DNA from: Arthrobacter sp. ZGTC131
GTDB lineage: Bacteria > Actinomycetota > Actinomycetes > Actinomycetales > Micrococcaceae
DNA: 64,000 nt
Direction of reading: 5' to 3'
NCBI RefSeq assembly: GCF_002929275.1
Contig: NZ_PJIK01000004.1
Location: forward strand, 234,504 to 298,503
Under the pieces are notes generated by a model. It was not told the origin of the DNA, did not search any database, and saw only the letters and a list, made by a program, of their open reading frames with translations. The translations under genes were made by a program, and so were the position numbers. Shown here piece after piece: positions 41,422 to 49,867 of this stretch. The first letter of the stretch is position 1. Every line of letters begins with the position of its first letter.

Positions 41422-42303
41422 GTGGCCACAGCCGCACAATGGATCCAAGGCGCCCGGCTCCGCACCCTGCCGGCCGCGATCGCCCCCGTCCTGATCGGCT
41501 CTGCGGCGGCCTATGAGATGGCCGCCTTCCGCCCGCTCAACGCCATCCTGGCGGCCGTGGTGGCACTGCTGCTGCAGGTGGGCGTCAACTACGCCAACGA
41601 CTACTCGGACGGGATCCGCGGCACGGACGAGAACCGCGTGGGGCCGCTGCGGCTCGTGGGATCGGGCGCCGCTAGCCCGGAGCACGTCAAATACGCCGCG
41701 TTCGGTGCGTTCGCCGTGGCCATGCTGTTCGGGCTGATGCTCATCATCATCACGCAGACATGGTGGCTGCTGCTGGTGGGACTCGGCTGCGTAATGGCCG
41801 CCTGGGGCTACACGGGAGGCAAAAATCCCTACGGCTACATGGGCCTGGGCGACGTATTCGTGTTCGTCTTCTTCGGGCTGGTGGCCACGCTAGGCACTAC
41901 ATACACGCAGGCGGGCCAGATCAGCCTGCCGGCCGTTGTGGGGGCGATCGGCACAGGCTTGATCGCGTGCGCCCTGCTGATGGCCAACAACGTCCGCGAC
42001 ATCCCGTCCGATGTCCAGGCCGGGAAACGCACGCTGGCCGTGCGGCTGGGCGACAAGCACGCCCGTGAAAGCTACGTGCTGATGCTCGCCGTCGCCATCC
42101 TGTTGGTGGTGATCCTCGCGCCCAGCCGGCCCTGGATGCTGATCGTGTTGCTGCTCATCCCGGCCTGCCTGATGCCAGCGTGGCTCATGATCAACGGCCG
42201 GAAGCGCAAGAGCCTCATCCCGGTCCTGAAGCAGACTGGCCTCATCAACCTCGGCTATGCGCTGCTGTTCTCCCTCGGACTCGTGCTGAGCCACGGGATC
42301 TAG
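41422..42303 (+). CDS. menA: 1,4-dihydroxy-2-naphthoate polyprenyltransferase
   Basis: A 293-residue membrane prenyltransferase with eight to nine spans, joining the polyprenyl chain to DHNA. The Asp-rich substrate motif is VNYANDYSDGIRGTDENRVGP, and the second conserved region is NNVRDIPSDVQAGKRTLAVRLGDKHARESY. Both are typical of MenA of the UbiA superfamily. The GTG start follows GAGG eight bases upstream. It is 139 bases after menE in the same direction. Confidence 0.95.
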   Translation: MATAAQWIQGARLRTLPAAIAPVLIGSAAAYEMAAFRPLNAILAAVVALLLQVGVNYANDYSDGIRGTDENRVGPLRLVGSGAASPEHVKYAAFGAFAVAMLFGLMLIIITQTWWLLLVGLGCVMAAWGYTGGKNPYGYMGLGDVFVFVFFGLVATLGTTYTQAGQISLPAVVGAIGTGLIACALLMANNVRDIPSDVQAGKRTLAVRLGDKHARESYVLMLAVAILLVVILAPSRPWMLIVLLLIPACLMPAWLMINGRKRKSLIPVLKQTGLINLGYALLFSLGLVLSHGI

Positions 42304-42309
42304 GGAACG

Positions 42310-42416
42310 GCGCGGGGCCTTAGGGGCTGCGCGAGCTTTAGGGCTGGCGCCGGACCTTAGGGGCTGGTGCGGACTTTGAGGTCCGTGCGGGCTTTGAGGC
42401 CGGTGCCGGTGGCTCG
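42310..42416. repeat. Degenerate repeats of about 19 bp between menA and DUF4229 gene
   Basis: Five to six imperfect units of the type GCGGACCTTAGGGGCTG or GCGGGCTTTGAGGCCGG fill the gap between the convergent genes. Divergence increases toward the 3' end. Confidence 0.6.
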
Positions 42417-42725
42417 CTAGGCTTCCTTGTTCCGGAGATCATTGCGGACTGTAATGTCCGGGTTGGAATCGACCAGGTGATCCTCGGCTTCGGCGTCGTC
42501 CACTTCACCCGCGGTACGCAGGGGTTTGGCGCGGCCAGAGAAGCGGGCGTGCAGGGAGGCCGCAGCGGCATCGCGCTGCTTCTGGAAAAAGAGGTAGCTG
42601 ATGGCAAAGGAAATCAGCCCCGCGCAGATGACGGCGAGGAGCCATCCCAGCTGCAGGAAGACGAACAGCGCAAACAGCGGTACGAAGAGGGCGAGCCGGA
42701 TCAGGGAGTATTTCAAGAAAGCCAC
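42417..42725 (-). CDS. DUF4229 domain membrane protein
   Basis: A 102-residue protein with two adjacent hydrophobic segments (IRLALFVPLFALFVFLQLGW and LAVICAGLISFAISYLFF). A charged helix FQKQRDAAAASLHARFSG and an acidic tail (DDAEAEDHLVDSNPD) follow. The pattern matches DUF4229, an actinobacterial membrane family commonly encoded beside menaquinone genes. Its role is unknown. It converges on menA. The GTG start is six bases behind TAAACT, a leaderless arrangement. Confidence 0.85.
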   Translation of the reverse strand: MAFLKYSLIRLALFVPLFALFVFLQLGWLLAVICAGLISFAISYLFFQKQRDAAAASLHARFSGRAKPLRTAGEVDDAEAEDHLVDSNPDITVRNDLRNKEA

Positions 42726-42731
42726 TATCCA

Positions 42732-42737
42732 AGTTTA
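42732..42737 (-). promoter_or_regulatory. -10 hexamer of predicted leaderless promoter, DUF4229 gene
   Basis: TAAACT on the minus strand ends six bases before the GTG at 42725. Confidence 0.5.
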
Positions 42738-42991
42738 GCCGTCGTCCCTGAACGTACGCTCCGCCCCGGTGCCCCTTCCTGAGCAAGCCGCCTCACTGTC
42801 ACCGGGCATCCACTGCGATCCCCCGGCGCCCTAGGCGCTTGTAAGGCTGGTGTCGGCTCTTCCTATGCCCCGGGTCGCAAAGCCGGCCCCGGCCCTTGAC
42901 CTCTTGCGTCCGCGGTCCGGACAAAGTTCACCGGCTATTTGGTGGCGGGTTCTGTGGGCATACTGTAATCTCCGCTGGGGCGTCCGGAGGC

Positions 42992-42997
42992 TAGACT
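42992..42997 (+). promoter_or_regulatory. -10 hexamer of predicted leaderless promoter, PLDc_N gene
   Basis: TAGACT ends six bases before the ATG at 43004. The remaining 250 bases of the gap up to 42738 show no gene. Confidence 0.55.
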
Positions 42998-43003
42998 GAT
43001 TGC

Positions 43004-43438
43004 ATGCTCCGTGTTGCCATTGCAGTCGCCATTCTTGCCATATACGTCTACGGACTTGTGGACGTGATCCGGACTGATGCGCATCTCACCCGGGGATTTT
43101 CCAAAACAACCTGGATCATCATTGTTGTCTTCCTGCCGATCGTTGGTGCCGCGCTGTGGTTCCTGATCGGACGCCCCCGCTACTCGGTCCCGGCACAGCA
43201 GCAGACGTACCGCCACCCCACTGCGCCAGACGACGACCCCGATTTCCTCCGCAACCTGGAGCTGCGCCGCCGCAACCAGGCCGAAGCCGAGCGCCTCAGG
43301 AAGCTGAAGGACGACCTCGACTCGAAGAAGCCCAAGCCCGGCGCCGGCCCGCATGGAACCGGTAGCCCCAGCACCGGGAACCCCGGCACTCCTGGCGCTG
43401 GAGATGCCAGCGCCGAGGGCAACCCCGAGATCAAGTAG
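43004..43438 (+). CDS. PLDc_N domain membrane protein
   Basis: A 144-residue protein. Two spans at the N-terminus (VAIAVAILAIYVYGLVDVI and TTWIIIVVFLPIVGAALWFLIG) make the PLD nuclease N-terminal-like domain, here without any phospholipase domain. A cytoplasmic tail of charged coiled-coil type (FLRNLELRRRNQAEAERLRKLKDDLDSKK) and a Gly/Pro/Thr-rich end follow. Stand-alone PLDc_N proteins are common in actinobacteria near menaquinone and cytochrome genes; their role is unknown. The start is behind a leaderless -10. Confidence 0.87.
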   Translation: MLRVAIAVAILAIYVYGLVDVIRTDAHLTRGFSKTTWIIIVVFLPIVGAALWFLIGRPRYSVPAQQQTYRHPTAPDDDPDFLRNLELRRRNQAEAERLRKLKDDLDSKKPKPGAGPHGTGSPSTGNPGTPGAGDASAEGNPEIK

Positions 43439-43747
43439 CAACTACCAGCTAGTACGGACCGGCCAGGACCTGCCGCTGCTAGATGAAACCGCCGGCTGGA
43501 TCCAGGACCCCGACATGTCCTATGAGAAGTACAAGATCGCCATCCAGTACGACGGCGGCCACCATGCCACCCCCCCACCCAGCGGCGGAGCGACATTTTC
43601 CGTGACGAGAACGCGCGCGGGCTCGGCTGGCTGGTGGTGGTCCTAACTCAGTGGGATCTGGACCCGTTCGCTCCCGGCATGGAGCCCAACGCCGCGACCA
43701 GGGTGCGGCAGGCGCTGATTCGCCGGGGTTGGAAGCCCGGGCACTAG
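43439..43747 (+). pseudogene. Remnant of DUF559 (endonuclease-like) gene
   Basis: The stretch between the PLDc_N and ccsB genes codes for the end of a DUF559-type protein in two frames. Frame one reads WIQDPDMSYEKYKIAIQYDGGHHA to about 43570. After a C-run the protein continues two frames over as QRRSDIFRDENARGLGWLVVVL and ends RRGWKPGH at the TAG at 43747. YDGxHH and RDExR..GW are the core of the DUF559 fold (very-short-patch-repair-like endonuclease). There is no start region, and the reading frame is broken in GCCACCCCCCCACCC. Confidence 0.7.
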
Positions 43748-43939
43748 GCCTGCAAACGCTAGGCCCGCAGAGGAAGTTCACGTCGCAAGTCCGCCAGGAG
43801 AAGCCACGATCCGATGCCCAACCGTGTGCCGCCCCGCCGAATCGCCGAAAATGGCCGCCCAATGCATGTGCTGAGCGGCCACTTCTGGCGACCGGTCCAA
43901 CGGTCGAATGGGCGAACGGAGCAAGTAGCCCCGCCTGCG

Positions 43940-45052
43940 CTACAGCCCCGAGTAGGAGTGCAGGCCGTTGAAGAACTGGTTCACGATGGTGAAGTTGAAG
44001 ACCACGCACAGGTAGCCCACGATCGACAGCCAGGCCGCGCGGGTCCCGGTCCAGCCGCGGGTGGCTCGGGCATGCAGGTAGCCGGCGTAGACCACCCAGA
44101 TCACGAACGTCCACACTTCCTTGGTGTCCCAGCCCCAGAAGCGGCCCCAGGCCTTCTCAGCCCAGATGGCGCCGAACATGAGGGTGAACGTCCAGCCGAT
44201 GAAGGCGATGGCGTTGATCCGGTAGGACAGGTTCTCCAGGCTCAGGGCGGACGGCACCAAGCGCATGAAGCCCAGCTTGTCCGCTCCCCCGGCTGCGATG
44301 GTCTTCTGCCGGTGCGACTGCACGAGCTGCAGCGCGGACATGGCAAACGTCAGGGTGAACAGTGCGGAGGAGAGCACCGCGATGGAAACGTGGATGACCA
44401 GCCAGTAGCTTTGCAGCGCAGGCACCAGGTGTCCCACCGGAGTCCAGTAGGCCACGGAGGCAGCCACCAGCATGATGATCACCAGACCCACCACGAACGT
44501 GCCCAGGAAGCGCAGGTCGCGGCGAATCAGCACCACAAGGAACACCGCCACGGCCACGAATGCACCGGTGGTCAGGAACTCGTACATGTTGCCCCACGGC
44601 ACCCTGCCTGCGCCCACGGCACGGGTCAGGACGCCGGCAGCGTGGATGGCGGCGCCCAGCACTGTCAGCGCGACGGCCACGCGGGCAGGAACGCGGCGCT
44701 CGGCGTCGTACTTCATGCTGGCATCGGCGGTCTGCCCCGCTCCGCTGCCGGGCCCTCCCGCAGAAACGGACGACGACGGCCGCTCGGCACGGCCCGCAGG
44801 CCCGGCCAGGTGCCCCGCTACACGGTCGGCGTCCGCGGCCGCACCGCGGACCGAGCCGGCGGCCACCGGGACCTTTGTGCCGGCGGCCGGCGTCCCTGCA
44901 GCCGCGGCAGCCTTGAGGTCCACGGTCCGGAGCGCCTTGCTGCTCTTGGCGAGGTCCCACGCGAAGGCTATGAACGCCACCGTGTACGTGCCGGCCGCCA
45001 GCAACATGAAGAGCTCGCTGTACTGGCCCATGGTTTCGTTGATGGGAGGCAT
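43940..45052 (-). CDS. ccsB: Cytochrome c biogenesis protein CcsB (ResC-type)
   Basis: A 370-residue membrane protein of system II cytochrome c maturation with about eight spans, carrying heme to the outside for ligation to apocytochromes. The haem-handling motif WGRFWGWDTKEVWTF (WWD type) lies near 310-325; VPWGNMYEF and several external His (SYWLVIHVSIAVLSS, WLSIVGYLC region) are typical. A low-complexity Ala/Gly loop (about 45-130) separates the first two spans. It overlaps resB by one base (TAATG) and is the last gene of the operon. Confidence 0.94.
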   Translation of the reverse strand: MPPINETMGQYSELFMLLAAGTYTVAFIAFAWDLAKSSKALRTVDLKAAAAAGTPAAGTKVPVAAGSVRGAAADADRVAGHLAGPAGRAERPSSSVSAGGPGSGAGQTADASMKYDAERRVPARVAVALTVLGAAIHAAGVLTRAVGAGRVPWGNMYEFLTTGAFVAVAVFLVVLIRRDLRFLGTFVVGLVIIMLVAASVAYWTPVGHLVPALQSYWLVIHVSIAVLSSALFTLTFAMSALQLVQSHRQKTIAAGGADKLGFMRLVPSALSLENLSYRINAIAFIGWTFTLMFGAIWAEKAWGRFWGWDTKEVWTFVIWVVYAGYLHARATRGWTGTRAAWLSIVGYLCVVFNFTIVNQFFNGLHSYSGL

Positions 45053-46851
45053 TACTGGTCCTTCTTTGACTCGTGTGAGCCTGCTGTTGACTGGATGAAG
45101 TCTTCTGAGGGCTTTCCCGCGGGACCGTCGGCGCCAGAGGTGTCCGCCGGCCCATTATCCGCCCGTCCGCTGGCAGCTTTCTGGGAGTCCAGGCCCCACG
45201 CGCCTGCCAGCAGCCCGCGGATCGCCACGGCCTCGCCTGCCAGCCGGTGGTCCTCACCGCGGGCCAGGAGGCCGTATTCCACCATGGTCCTGCCGTCCTC
45301 GTGCGTGCCGGTGCGGACCCAGGCGCGCCGCCGGTTGACGTAGAGCGACACGACGAGCCCGGCCACCGCCAGCAGCGCGAAGATCAGAGCCGAGAGCTGG
45401 CCCGGATTATGATGGATGTCGACGCCGATGTACTTCTTCACACCGTCGAAGCTGATGGAGCCTTTGCCGTCCGGCAGGGTGTAGGTGCTGCCCGGTGCCA
45501 GTGTGATGCCGCCGGCCGCGAGGTCCCGGCTATTAAGGGGCTTCAGGTCCTTCACGTCGAGTTCGAACACGTTCTGCGGGGCGCCGTTGTCCAGGCCGAG
45601 GTCACCGTAGTACGAGTTCAGGCTCAGCTGCGGGTTGATGAGGTCCGGGTCCCCACTGAAGGAGATTCCCTTGTCCGTCACGAACGCCGTGGGAAGGAAG
45701 AAGCCGGCGAACCCGAGCTGCTCCGGCTTGGCGTCGGGAACCTTGATCACCACGGACGAGTAGTAGTTCTCGCCCTGCAGCTTCGCCACCACGGGACCCT
45801 GCATGGCGATGTTGCCCTTGCCGTCCCGGACCGTCACCACCGGGGCGTAGCCGTTGCCCGTCAGGTAGATGCTGGTCCCGCCGAGGGTCACGGGATCGTT
45901 GACCTTGAGGACTTCCTTCTTGGCCGGCGCCCCGGGGTTTTCCTTGGTGGTGACATCCGCCGTGAAGTCGATGGGCTGGCCGAACTTGCCCTTTGATTCG
46001 CGGTCGAACGTCGCCTGGAATTTGTCCAGCTGGATGGAATAGGGCTCGAGCTGGCTGCTCTGGAAGTTGGTGCCCGGCGTGAACTGGTCGTAGCCCACCA
46101 GCGTGTTCACGAAAGTATCGCCCTCCACGAGGATCCGCTGGCCGCTGTAGCCGAACAGTCCGCCGAGGGCCACGGACACGAGCACGCCGATCAGCGAGGT
46201 GTGGAAGACGAGGTTGCCCACCTCCTTGAGGAAGCCGCGCTCCGCCCCCAAAGACGGCCGCGCGCCGTCGTCGTGCCGTACTTCAACGCGGTAACCGCGT
46301 TTCTTGAGCAGCGCGGCAGCGTCTTCAATGGCGTCCGACGCCGGGACGCCGGCTTCCGCGGGCACCACCAGAGTGCCGTACTCCGGCAGGCGGGAGAGGC
46401 GTTTCGGGGTGCGCGGCGGCTGGGAGCGCATGGCCCGGTAGTGCGCGATGGCGCGGGGAACGACGCAACCGATCAGCGAAATGAACAGCAGGATGTAGAT
46501 GGCCGAGAACCAGGCCGACGAGTACACGTCGTAGAGCTGGAGCGAATCAAGAATCTTGCCGTAGTCGGGGTGGTCCTTGATGTACTGCGTGACCACCGAC
46601 GGGTTGGCGGGACGCTGCGGGAACAGGGATCCGGGCACCGCCGCCACCGCGAGCAGCAGCAGGAGGAACAGGGCGGTGCGCATGCTGGTCAGCTGGGTCC
46701 ACGCCCAGCGGAGCATGCCGAGGATCCCGAGCGCAGGGAGCGCCGCGTCAGCCTTGGCCGCCTTGACGGGGTCCTTGCGGGGACCTTCGGGCGCAGCCTT
46801 AGGGCCGGCCGCTCCGGGGGATTTCTTGGTTGGCTTCACACGCTCGCTCAT
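45052..46851 (-). CDS. resB: Cytochrome c biogenesis protein ResB
   Basis: A 599-residue partner of CcsB in system II haem delivery. The Lys/Pro-rich start (MSERVKPTKKSPG) is followed by the first span (TSMRTALFLLLLLAVAAVPGSLFPQR, with the ResB-typical GSLFPQRP), a second near 150, a third (LVFHTSLIGVLVSVALGGLFG), a large external domain and a final span before a long cytoplasmic tail. The ATG at 46851 is chosen because it forms ATGA with the ccdA stop; the longer open frame upstream lies inside ccdA. Confidence 0.94.
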   Translation of the reverse strand: MSERVKPTKKSPGAAGPKAAPEGPRKDPVKAAKADAALPALGILGMLRWAWTQLTSMRTALFLLLLLAVAAVPGSLFPQRPANPSVVTQYIKDHPDYGKILDSLQLYDVYSSAWFSAIYILLFISLIGCVVPRAIAHYRAMRSQPPRTPKRLSRLPEYGTLVVPAEAGVPASDAIEDAAALLKKRGYRVEVRHDDGARPSLGAERGFLKEVGNLVFHTSLIGVLVSVALGGLFGYSGQRILVEGDTFVNTLVGYDQFTPGTNFQSSQLEPYSIQLDKFQATFDRESKGKFGQPIDFTADVTTKENPGAPAKKEVLKVNDPVTLGGTSIYLTGNGYAPVVTVRDGKGNIAMQGPVVAKLQGENYYSSVVIKVPDAKPEQLGFAGFFLPTAFVTDKGISFSGDPDLINPQLSLNSYYGDLGLDNGAPQNVFELDVKDLKPLNSRDLAAGGITLAPGSTYTLPDGKGSISFDGVKKYIGVDIHHNPGQLSALIFALLAVAGLVVSLYVNRRRAWVRTGTHEDGRTMVEYGLLARGEDHRLAGEAVAIRGLLAGAWGLDSQKAASGRADNGPADTSGADGPAGKPSEDFIQSTAGSHESKKDQ

Positions 46852-47606
46852 CAGATCGGCAACTTCACATCGTTTTGGAACCAGTACTGCAACTCGGTGA
46901 CCCAGGCTCCCCAGACTCCCGTGGCCATCAGGAGGCCGAGGGCTATCAGGACTCCGCCGCCGGTCCGCTGGATGGCCACCCGGTGAGTGCGGAAGAAGGA
47001 CAGCACGCCGGCGCCGCGGCGCACCGCGAGGGCGATCAGCAGGAACGGGATGCCCAGGCCCAGGCTGTAGACGAACGCCAGGAACGCACCCTTCGCGGCA
47101 GAGGAGCCGCCGGAGAGGCTTAGCAGCTGCACGGCCGAATATGTGGGTCCGATGCAGGGCGCCCAGCCGAGGCCGAAGGTGATCCCGAGCAGCGGTGCGC
47201 CCCAAAGGCCTGCCGGCGGCTTGGCGTGAATCTTGGCGTCGCGCTGAAGCCAGCCGAAACCGCCCATGAACACGACGCCCATGATGATCACGAGGACGCC
47301 CAGCAACTGCGTGATCCAGGCGTTCTGCGAACCGGTGATCAGCGTCCCCAGCTGGCCGAAGGCCCCGCCGAGCAGCACGAAGATGACCGAGAATCCGAGA
47401 ACAAACAAGCCGATTCCGGCGAACATGCGGCCGCGCTTTTGCTTCTGCAGGTCCACGCCGGTCAGCCCCGTGACATAGCCCAGGTATCCGGGCACGAGTG
47501 GTAGCACGCAGGGCGAGAGGAAGGACACGAAGCCTGCCAGGAGCGCCACCGGGATGGCAAGCAGGAGTGAACCGTTCAGGATGGCTTCGGCGAAGGGGCT
47601 GTTCAC
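46851..47606 (-). CDS. ccdA: Cytochrome c biogenesis protein CcdA
   Basis: A 251-residue membrane protein with six spans that carries electrons from thioredoxin to the outside for apocytochrome and ResA reduction. The redox cysteines are seen in FLSPCVLPLVPGYLGYVTG and GLGWAPCIGPTYSA, the two conserved CcdA/DsbD sites. It is sixteen bases downstream of the resA-like gene and overlaps resB by four bases, so it is part of the same operon. Confidence 0.95.
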   Translation of the reverse strand: MNSPFAEAILNGSLLLAIPVALLAGFVSFLSPCVLPLVPGYLGYVTGLTGVDLQKQKRGRMFAGIGLFVLGFSVIFVLLGGAFGQLGTLITGSQNAWITQLLGVLVIIMGVVFMGGFGWLQRDAKIHAKPPAGLWGAPLLGITFGLGWAPCIGPTYSAVQLLSLSGGSSAAKGAFLAFVYSLGLGIPFLLIALAVRRGAGVLSFFRTHRVAIQRTGGGVLIALGLLMATGVWGAWVTELQYWFQNDVKLPI

Positions 47607-47622
47607 GTTGGGGAGACCGCCG

Positions 47623-48234
47623 CTACTCTGCCACGGCGGACTGGATGAGGGCCTTGAGGGTACCCTTCTGGATCTCCCCCAGCACGCGCGAGGCCACCCG
47701 GCCCTGCTTGTCCACCACCAGCGTGGTGGGGACCGCCCCCGGAGGCACCAGTCCGGACACGGCCAGCAGCACGGCGCCGTCCTTGTCGTTGAAGCTCGGG
47801 TACGTGAGGCCGAAGGTCTTGTCGAAGGCGTCAGCGGTGGCCTTCTCGTCGCGCAGGTTCACGCCGAAGAACTGCACGCCCTTGCTCTTGAATTCCTGGT
47901 GAAGGGCCTCGAGCGAGGGCGCTTCCACCCGGCACGGCGCGCAGGCAGCGAACCAGAAGTTCAGCACGGTCACCTTGCCCAGGAAGTCCTTGGCCGTCAC
48001 GGCGGTGCCGTCGAAAAGCTTGCCCTCGATGTCGACGGCGGACTTGCGGTCGGTCGCGGCGAATTCCGTCACGGAGCCGTCGCCAGCCACATAGTTCTTG
48101 TTATCCCCGGCCCTGGCCTGCTTCGCCAGGGCGTCTTCCTGCGCGCACGCGGACAGCCCCAGCGTGAGCGCCGTCAGGGCTAGGCCGCCGGCGGCAAGCA
48201 CGCTGCGCCGGGAACTTATGGGGCTGTTGGGCAT
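47623..48234 (-). CDS. resA: TlpA/ResA-type thiol-disulfide oxidoreductase, lipoprotein
   Basis: A 203-residue exported thioredoxin-fold protein. The signal RRSVLAAGGLALTALTLGLSAC has a twin Arg and a lipobox LSAC, so it is likely a lipoprotein. The active site is FAACAPCRVEAPSL (CxPC), with the cis-Pro region PTTLVVDKQGRVASRVLG. It reduces the haem-binding cysteines of apocytochrome c with electrons from CcdA. It is directly followed by ccdA, resB and ccsB. The ATG overlaps no neighbour and lies four bases after the phosphatase gene. Confidence 0.92.
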   Translation of the reverse strand: MPNSPISSRRSVLAAGGLALTALTLGLSACAQEDALAKQARAGDNKNYVAGDGSVTEFAATDRKSAVDIEGKLFDGTAVTAKDFLGKVTVLNFWFAACAPCRVEAPSLEALHQEFKSKGVQFFGVNLRDEKATADAFDKTFGLTYPSFNDKDGAVLLAVSGLVPPGAVPTTLVVDKQGRVASRVLGEIQKGTLKALIQSAVAE

Positions 48235-48237
48235 GGT

Positions 48238-48903
48238 TCAGGCTCCGGGAGTGGTGGAGGCGCCCGGCAGGAGGGCTGCGGCCGGTTCGCTGTACTCGAC
48301 GCGCAGGAGGGTCCCGTCGCCGTCGAAAATCAGGGAGGTGAGCGAGGTCAGCGTGCACTCGCGCTTGCGCGGATCATGCCAGAGGGGCTTGCCTTCAGCG
48401 CTGAGCCGGGTGGCCCAGATGGGAAGCTGGTGGCTGACCATGATGGCCTCCGCGCCGTCGCCGCCGAGTTCTATTGCCTTGGCCCGGGCGTCCTGGACCG
48501 CTTCCCTCACTCGGGCGGCCTGATCCTTGTACGGCTCACCCCATGACGGCCTCAGCGGGTTCACGAGCTTGGGCCAATGCCTGAGCCTGCGCAGCTCGGC
48601 CTTGGTGACCTTGAGGCCTTCGAAGTGGTTTTCAGCCTCGATGATGCGCTGGTCTGTATGAATGTCCAGGCTGAGCGCCCGGGACGTGGGCTCGGCCGTC
48701 TCTTGCGCGCGGGTCAGCGGGGAGGCGACGAGATAGACAATCTTTGCACCGTGAGAGGCACGGTCGCGGAAGTGCTCCGCGAGGGTCTGCGCCATCTGCT
48801 GGCCAAGCTCGGAGAGGTGGAACTCAGGCAGCCTGCCGTACAGGACGCCCTCGGGGTTGTAGACCTCGCCGTGGCGGAGCAAATGAACAGTGGCTTGGGG
48901 CAT
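48238..48903 (-). CDS. Histidine phosphatase family protein
   Basis: A 221-residue cofactor-independent phosphoglycerate mutase-like protein. The phosphorylated His is in VHLLRHGEVYNPEGVLYGR. The second Arg lies in VASPLTRAQETAEP, and the second His in EAIMVSHQLPIWA. In many actinobacteria this gene heads the ccs operon, as here, four bases before the resA-like gene. Its substrate is unknown, and a direct role in cytochrome assembly is not shown. The start is ATG; no clear ribosome site is seen. Confidence 0.92.
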   Translation of the reverse strand: MPQATVHLLRHGEVYNPEGVLYGRLPEFHLSELGQQMAQTLAEHFRDRASHGAKIVYLVASPLTRAQETAEPTSRALSLDIHTDQRIIEAENHFEGLKVTKAELRRLRHWPKLVNPLRPSWGEPYKDQAARVREAVQDARAKAIELGGDGAEAIMVSHQLPIWATRLSAEGKPLWHDPRKRECTLTSLTSLIFDGDGTLLRVEYSEPAAALLPGASTTPGA

Positions 48904-48942
48904 GAGTACCAGTTTCTCAAAGATGTCGGACGATCGGAAATC

Positions 48943-48959
48943 TTCTACATCTAGTAGAA
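48943..48959. promoter_or_regulatory. Inverted repeat upstream of yceI-like gene
   Basis: TTCTAC and GTAGAA arms separated by five bases, in the divergent region between the phosphatase and YceI genes. Confidence 0.35.
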
Positions 48960-49016
48960 CTCATGAATTTTCCGAAATGTTCCCCGGCGATGGAATAAAA
49001 GATGCAAATGCATGTT

Positions 49017-49022
49017 TATACT
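49017..49022 (+). promoter_or_regulatory. -10 hexamer for yceI-like gene
   Basis: TATACT within an AT-rich stretch, 86 bases before the ATG at 49109; predicted start near 49029. No convincing -35 at 17 bp. Confidence 0.5.
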
Positions 49023-49036
49023 GGATGCAGCAGTTA

Positions 49037-49050
49037 GTTGATACTTCAAC
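49037..49050. promoter_or_regulatory. MarR-like operator GTTGAtactTCAAC
   Basis: Perfect 5-bp inverted arms with a four-base centre lie just after the predicted transcription start of the YceI gene. A related half-site (CTTCAACT) follows 10 bases later. The form resembles MarR-family operators. Confidence 0.5.
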
Positions 49051-49108
49051 CAATGGAGCTTCAACTCTAGATCGTCCCGCTTCGTCCACAGATCCAAGGA
49101 GAACCATC

Positions 49109-49657
49109 ATGGCACTTCCCACCAACGTCACCCCCGGCACCTGGACCCTCGACAACTCGCACAGCGAAATCGCATTCACTGTTCGGCACGCAGGCATCAG
49201 CAAGGTCCGCGGCCAGTTCAAGGACGCGGCCGCAACCCTGGACCTCGCTGAGAACGTCGCTGATTCCCAGATCAACGCCACCATCCAGACCGCGAGCTTC
49301 GACTCCGGCGATGTGAACCGCGACGGCCACGTCCGCGGCGAAGACTTTTTCGACGTCGAGAAGTTCCCGGAAATCTCCTTCGTATCCAACGGGCTGGTTG
49401 CCGCCGGCGACGGCTACGAACTCCAGGGCGACCTCACCATCAAGGGTGTTACCCGCCCGGTGGCCCTCGCGACCGAATTCAACGGCGTAGCCGTGGACCC
49501 GTTCGGCAACACCCGCGCCGGTGTTTCGGCTGAGACCACCATCAGCCGCAAGGACTTCGGCCTGACCTGGAACGCCATGCTGGAAGCCGGCGGCGTGCTG
49601 GTCAGCGACAAGGTTGCCATCAACCTGGAACTGGCCTTCATCGCCCCCGCGGCCTAG
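49109..49657 (+). CDS. YceI family lipocalin-like protein
   Basis: A 182-residue protein with the YceI beta-barrel pattern: GTWTLDNSHSEIAFTVRHAGISKVRG, DVNRDGHVRGEDFFDVEKFPEISFVS, DLTIKGVTRPVALATEFNG and a final ISRKDFGLTWNAMLEAGGVLVSDKVAINLELAFI. YceI proteins bind polyisoprenoids or other lipids. Here no signal peptide is present, as in most actinobacterial cytoplasmic members. AAGGAG lies upstream of the ATG. Two inverted repeats suggest repressor control, possibly by a MarR-type regulator not in this window. Confidence 0.93.
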   Translation: MALPTNVTPGTWTLDNSHSEIAFTVRHAGISKVRGQFKDAAATLDLAENVADSQINATIQTASFDSGDVNRDGHVRGEDFFDVEKFPEISFVSNGLVAAGDGYELQGDLTIKGVTRPVALATEFNGVAVDPFGNTRAGVSAETTISRKDFGLTWNAMLEAGGVLVSDKVAINLELAFIAPAA

Positions 49658-49698
49658 GTTGCCGCGGCTGGGTTCCCAGCCACGTAATGCAAAGCCGA

Positions 49699-49733
49699 CG
49701 CCCCGCCCGTGAACACCACGGGCGGGGCGTTTT
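49699..49733 (+). terminator. Intrinsic terminator after yceI-like gene
   Basis: A 13-bp perfect stem (CGCCCCGCCCGTG with CACGGGCGGGGCG), loop AACAC, then TTTT. The best terminator in the window. Confidence 0.9.
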
Positions 49734-49854
49734 GCGTTGCCGCGGGCCGGGGATTTCGCATGCGGGAACGGGCACAATAGCCGTCTCCAAACTGGCGTTC
49801 CGAGGCGGCTCGGACATGGCCCTGGACCTCCTAGAATTCGCCAAATCGCGGGTC

Positions 49855-49860
49855 TACAGT
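49855..49860 (+). promoter_or_regulatory. -10 hexamer of predicted leaderless promoter, membrane protein gene
   Basis: TACAGT ends seven bases before the ATG at 49868. Confidence 0.45.
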
Positions 49861-49867
49861 GAGAGCC

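Noticed and set aside
46852-47205. N-terminal extension of resB
   Set aside because: The upstream frame lies within ccdA; the ATGA overlap at 46851 is the natural start.
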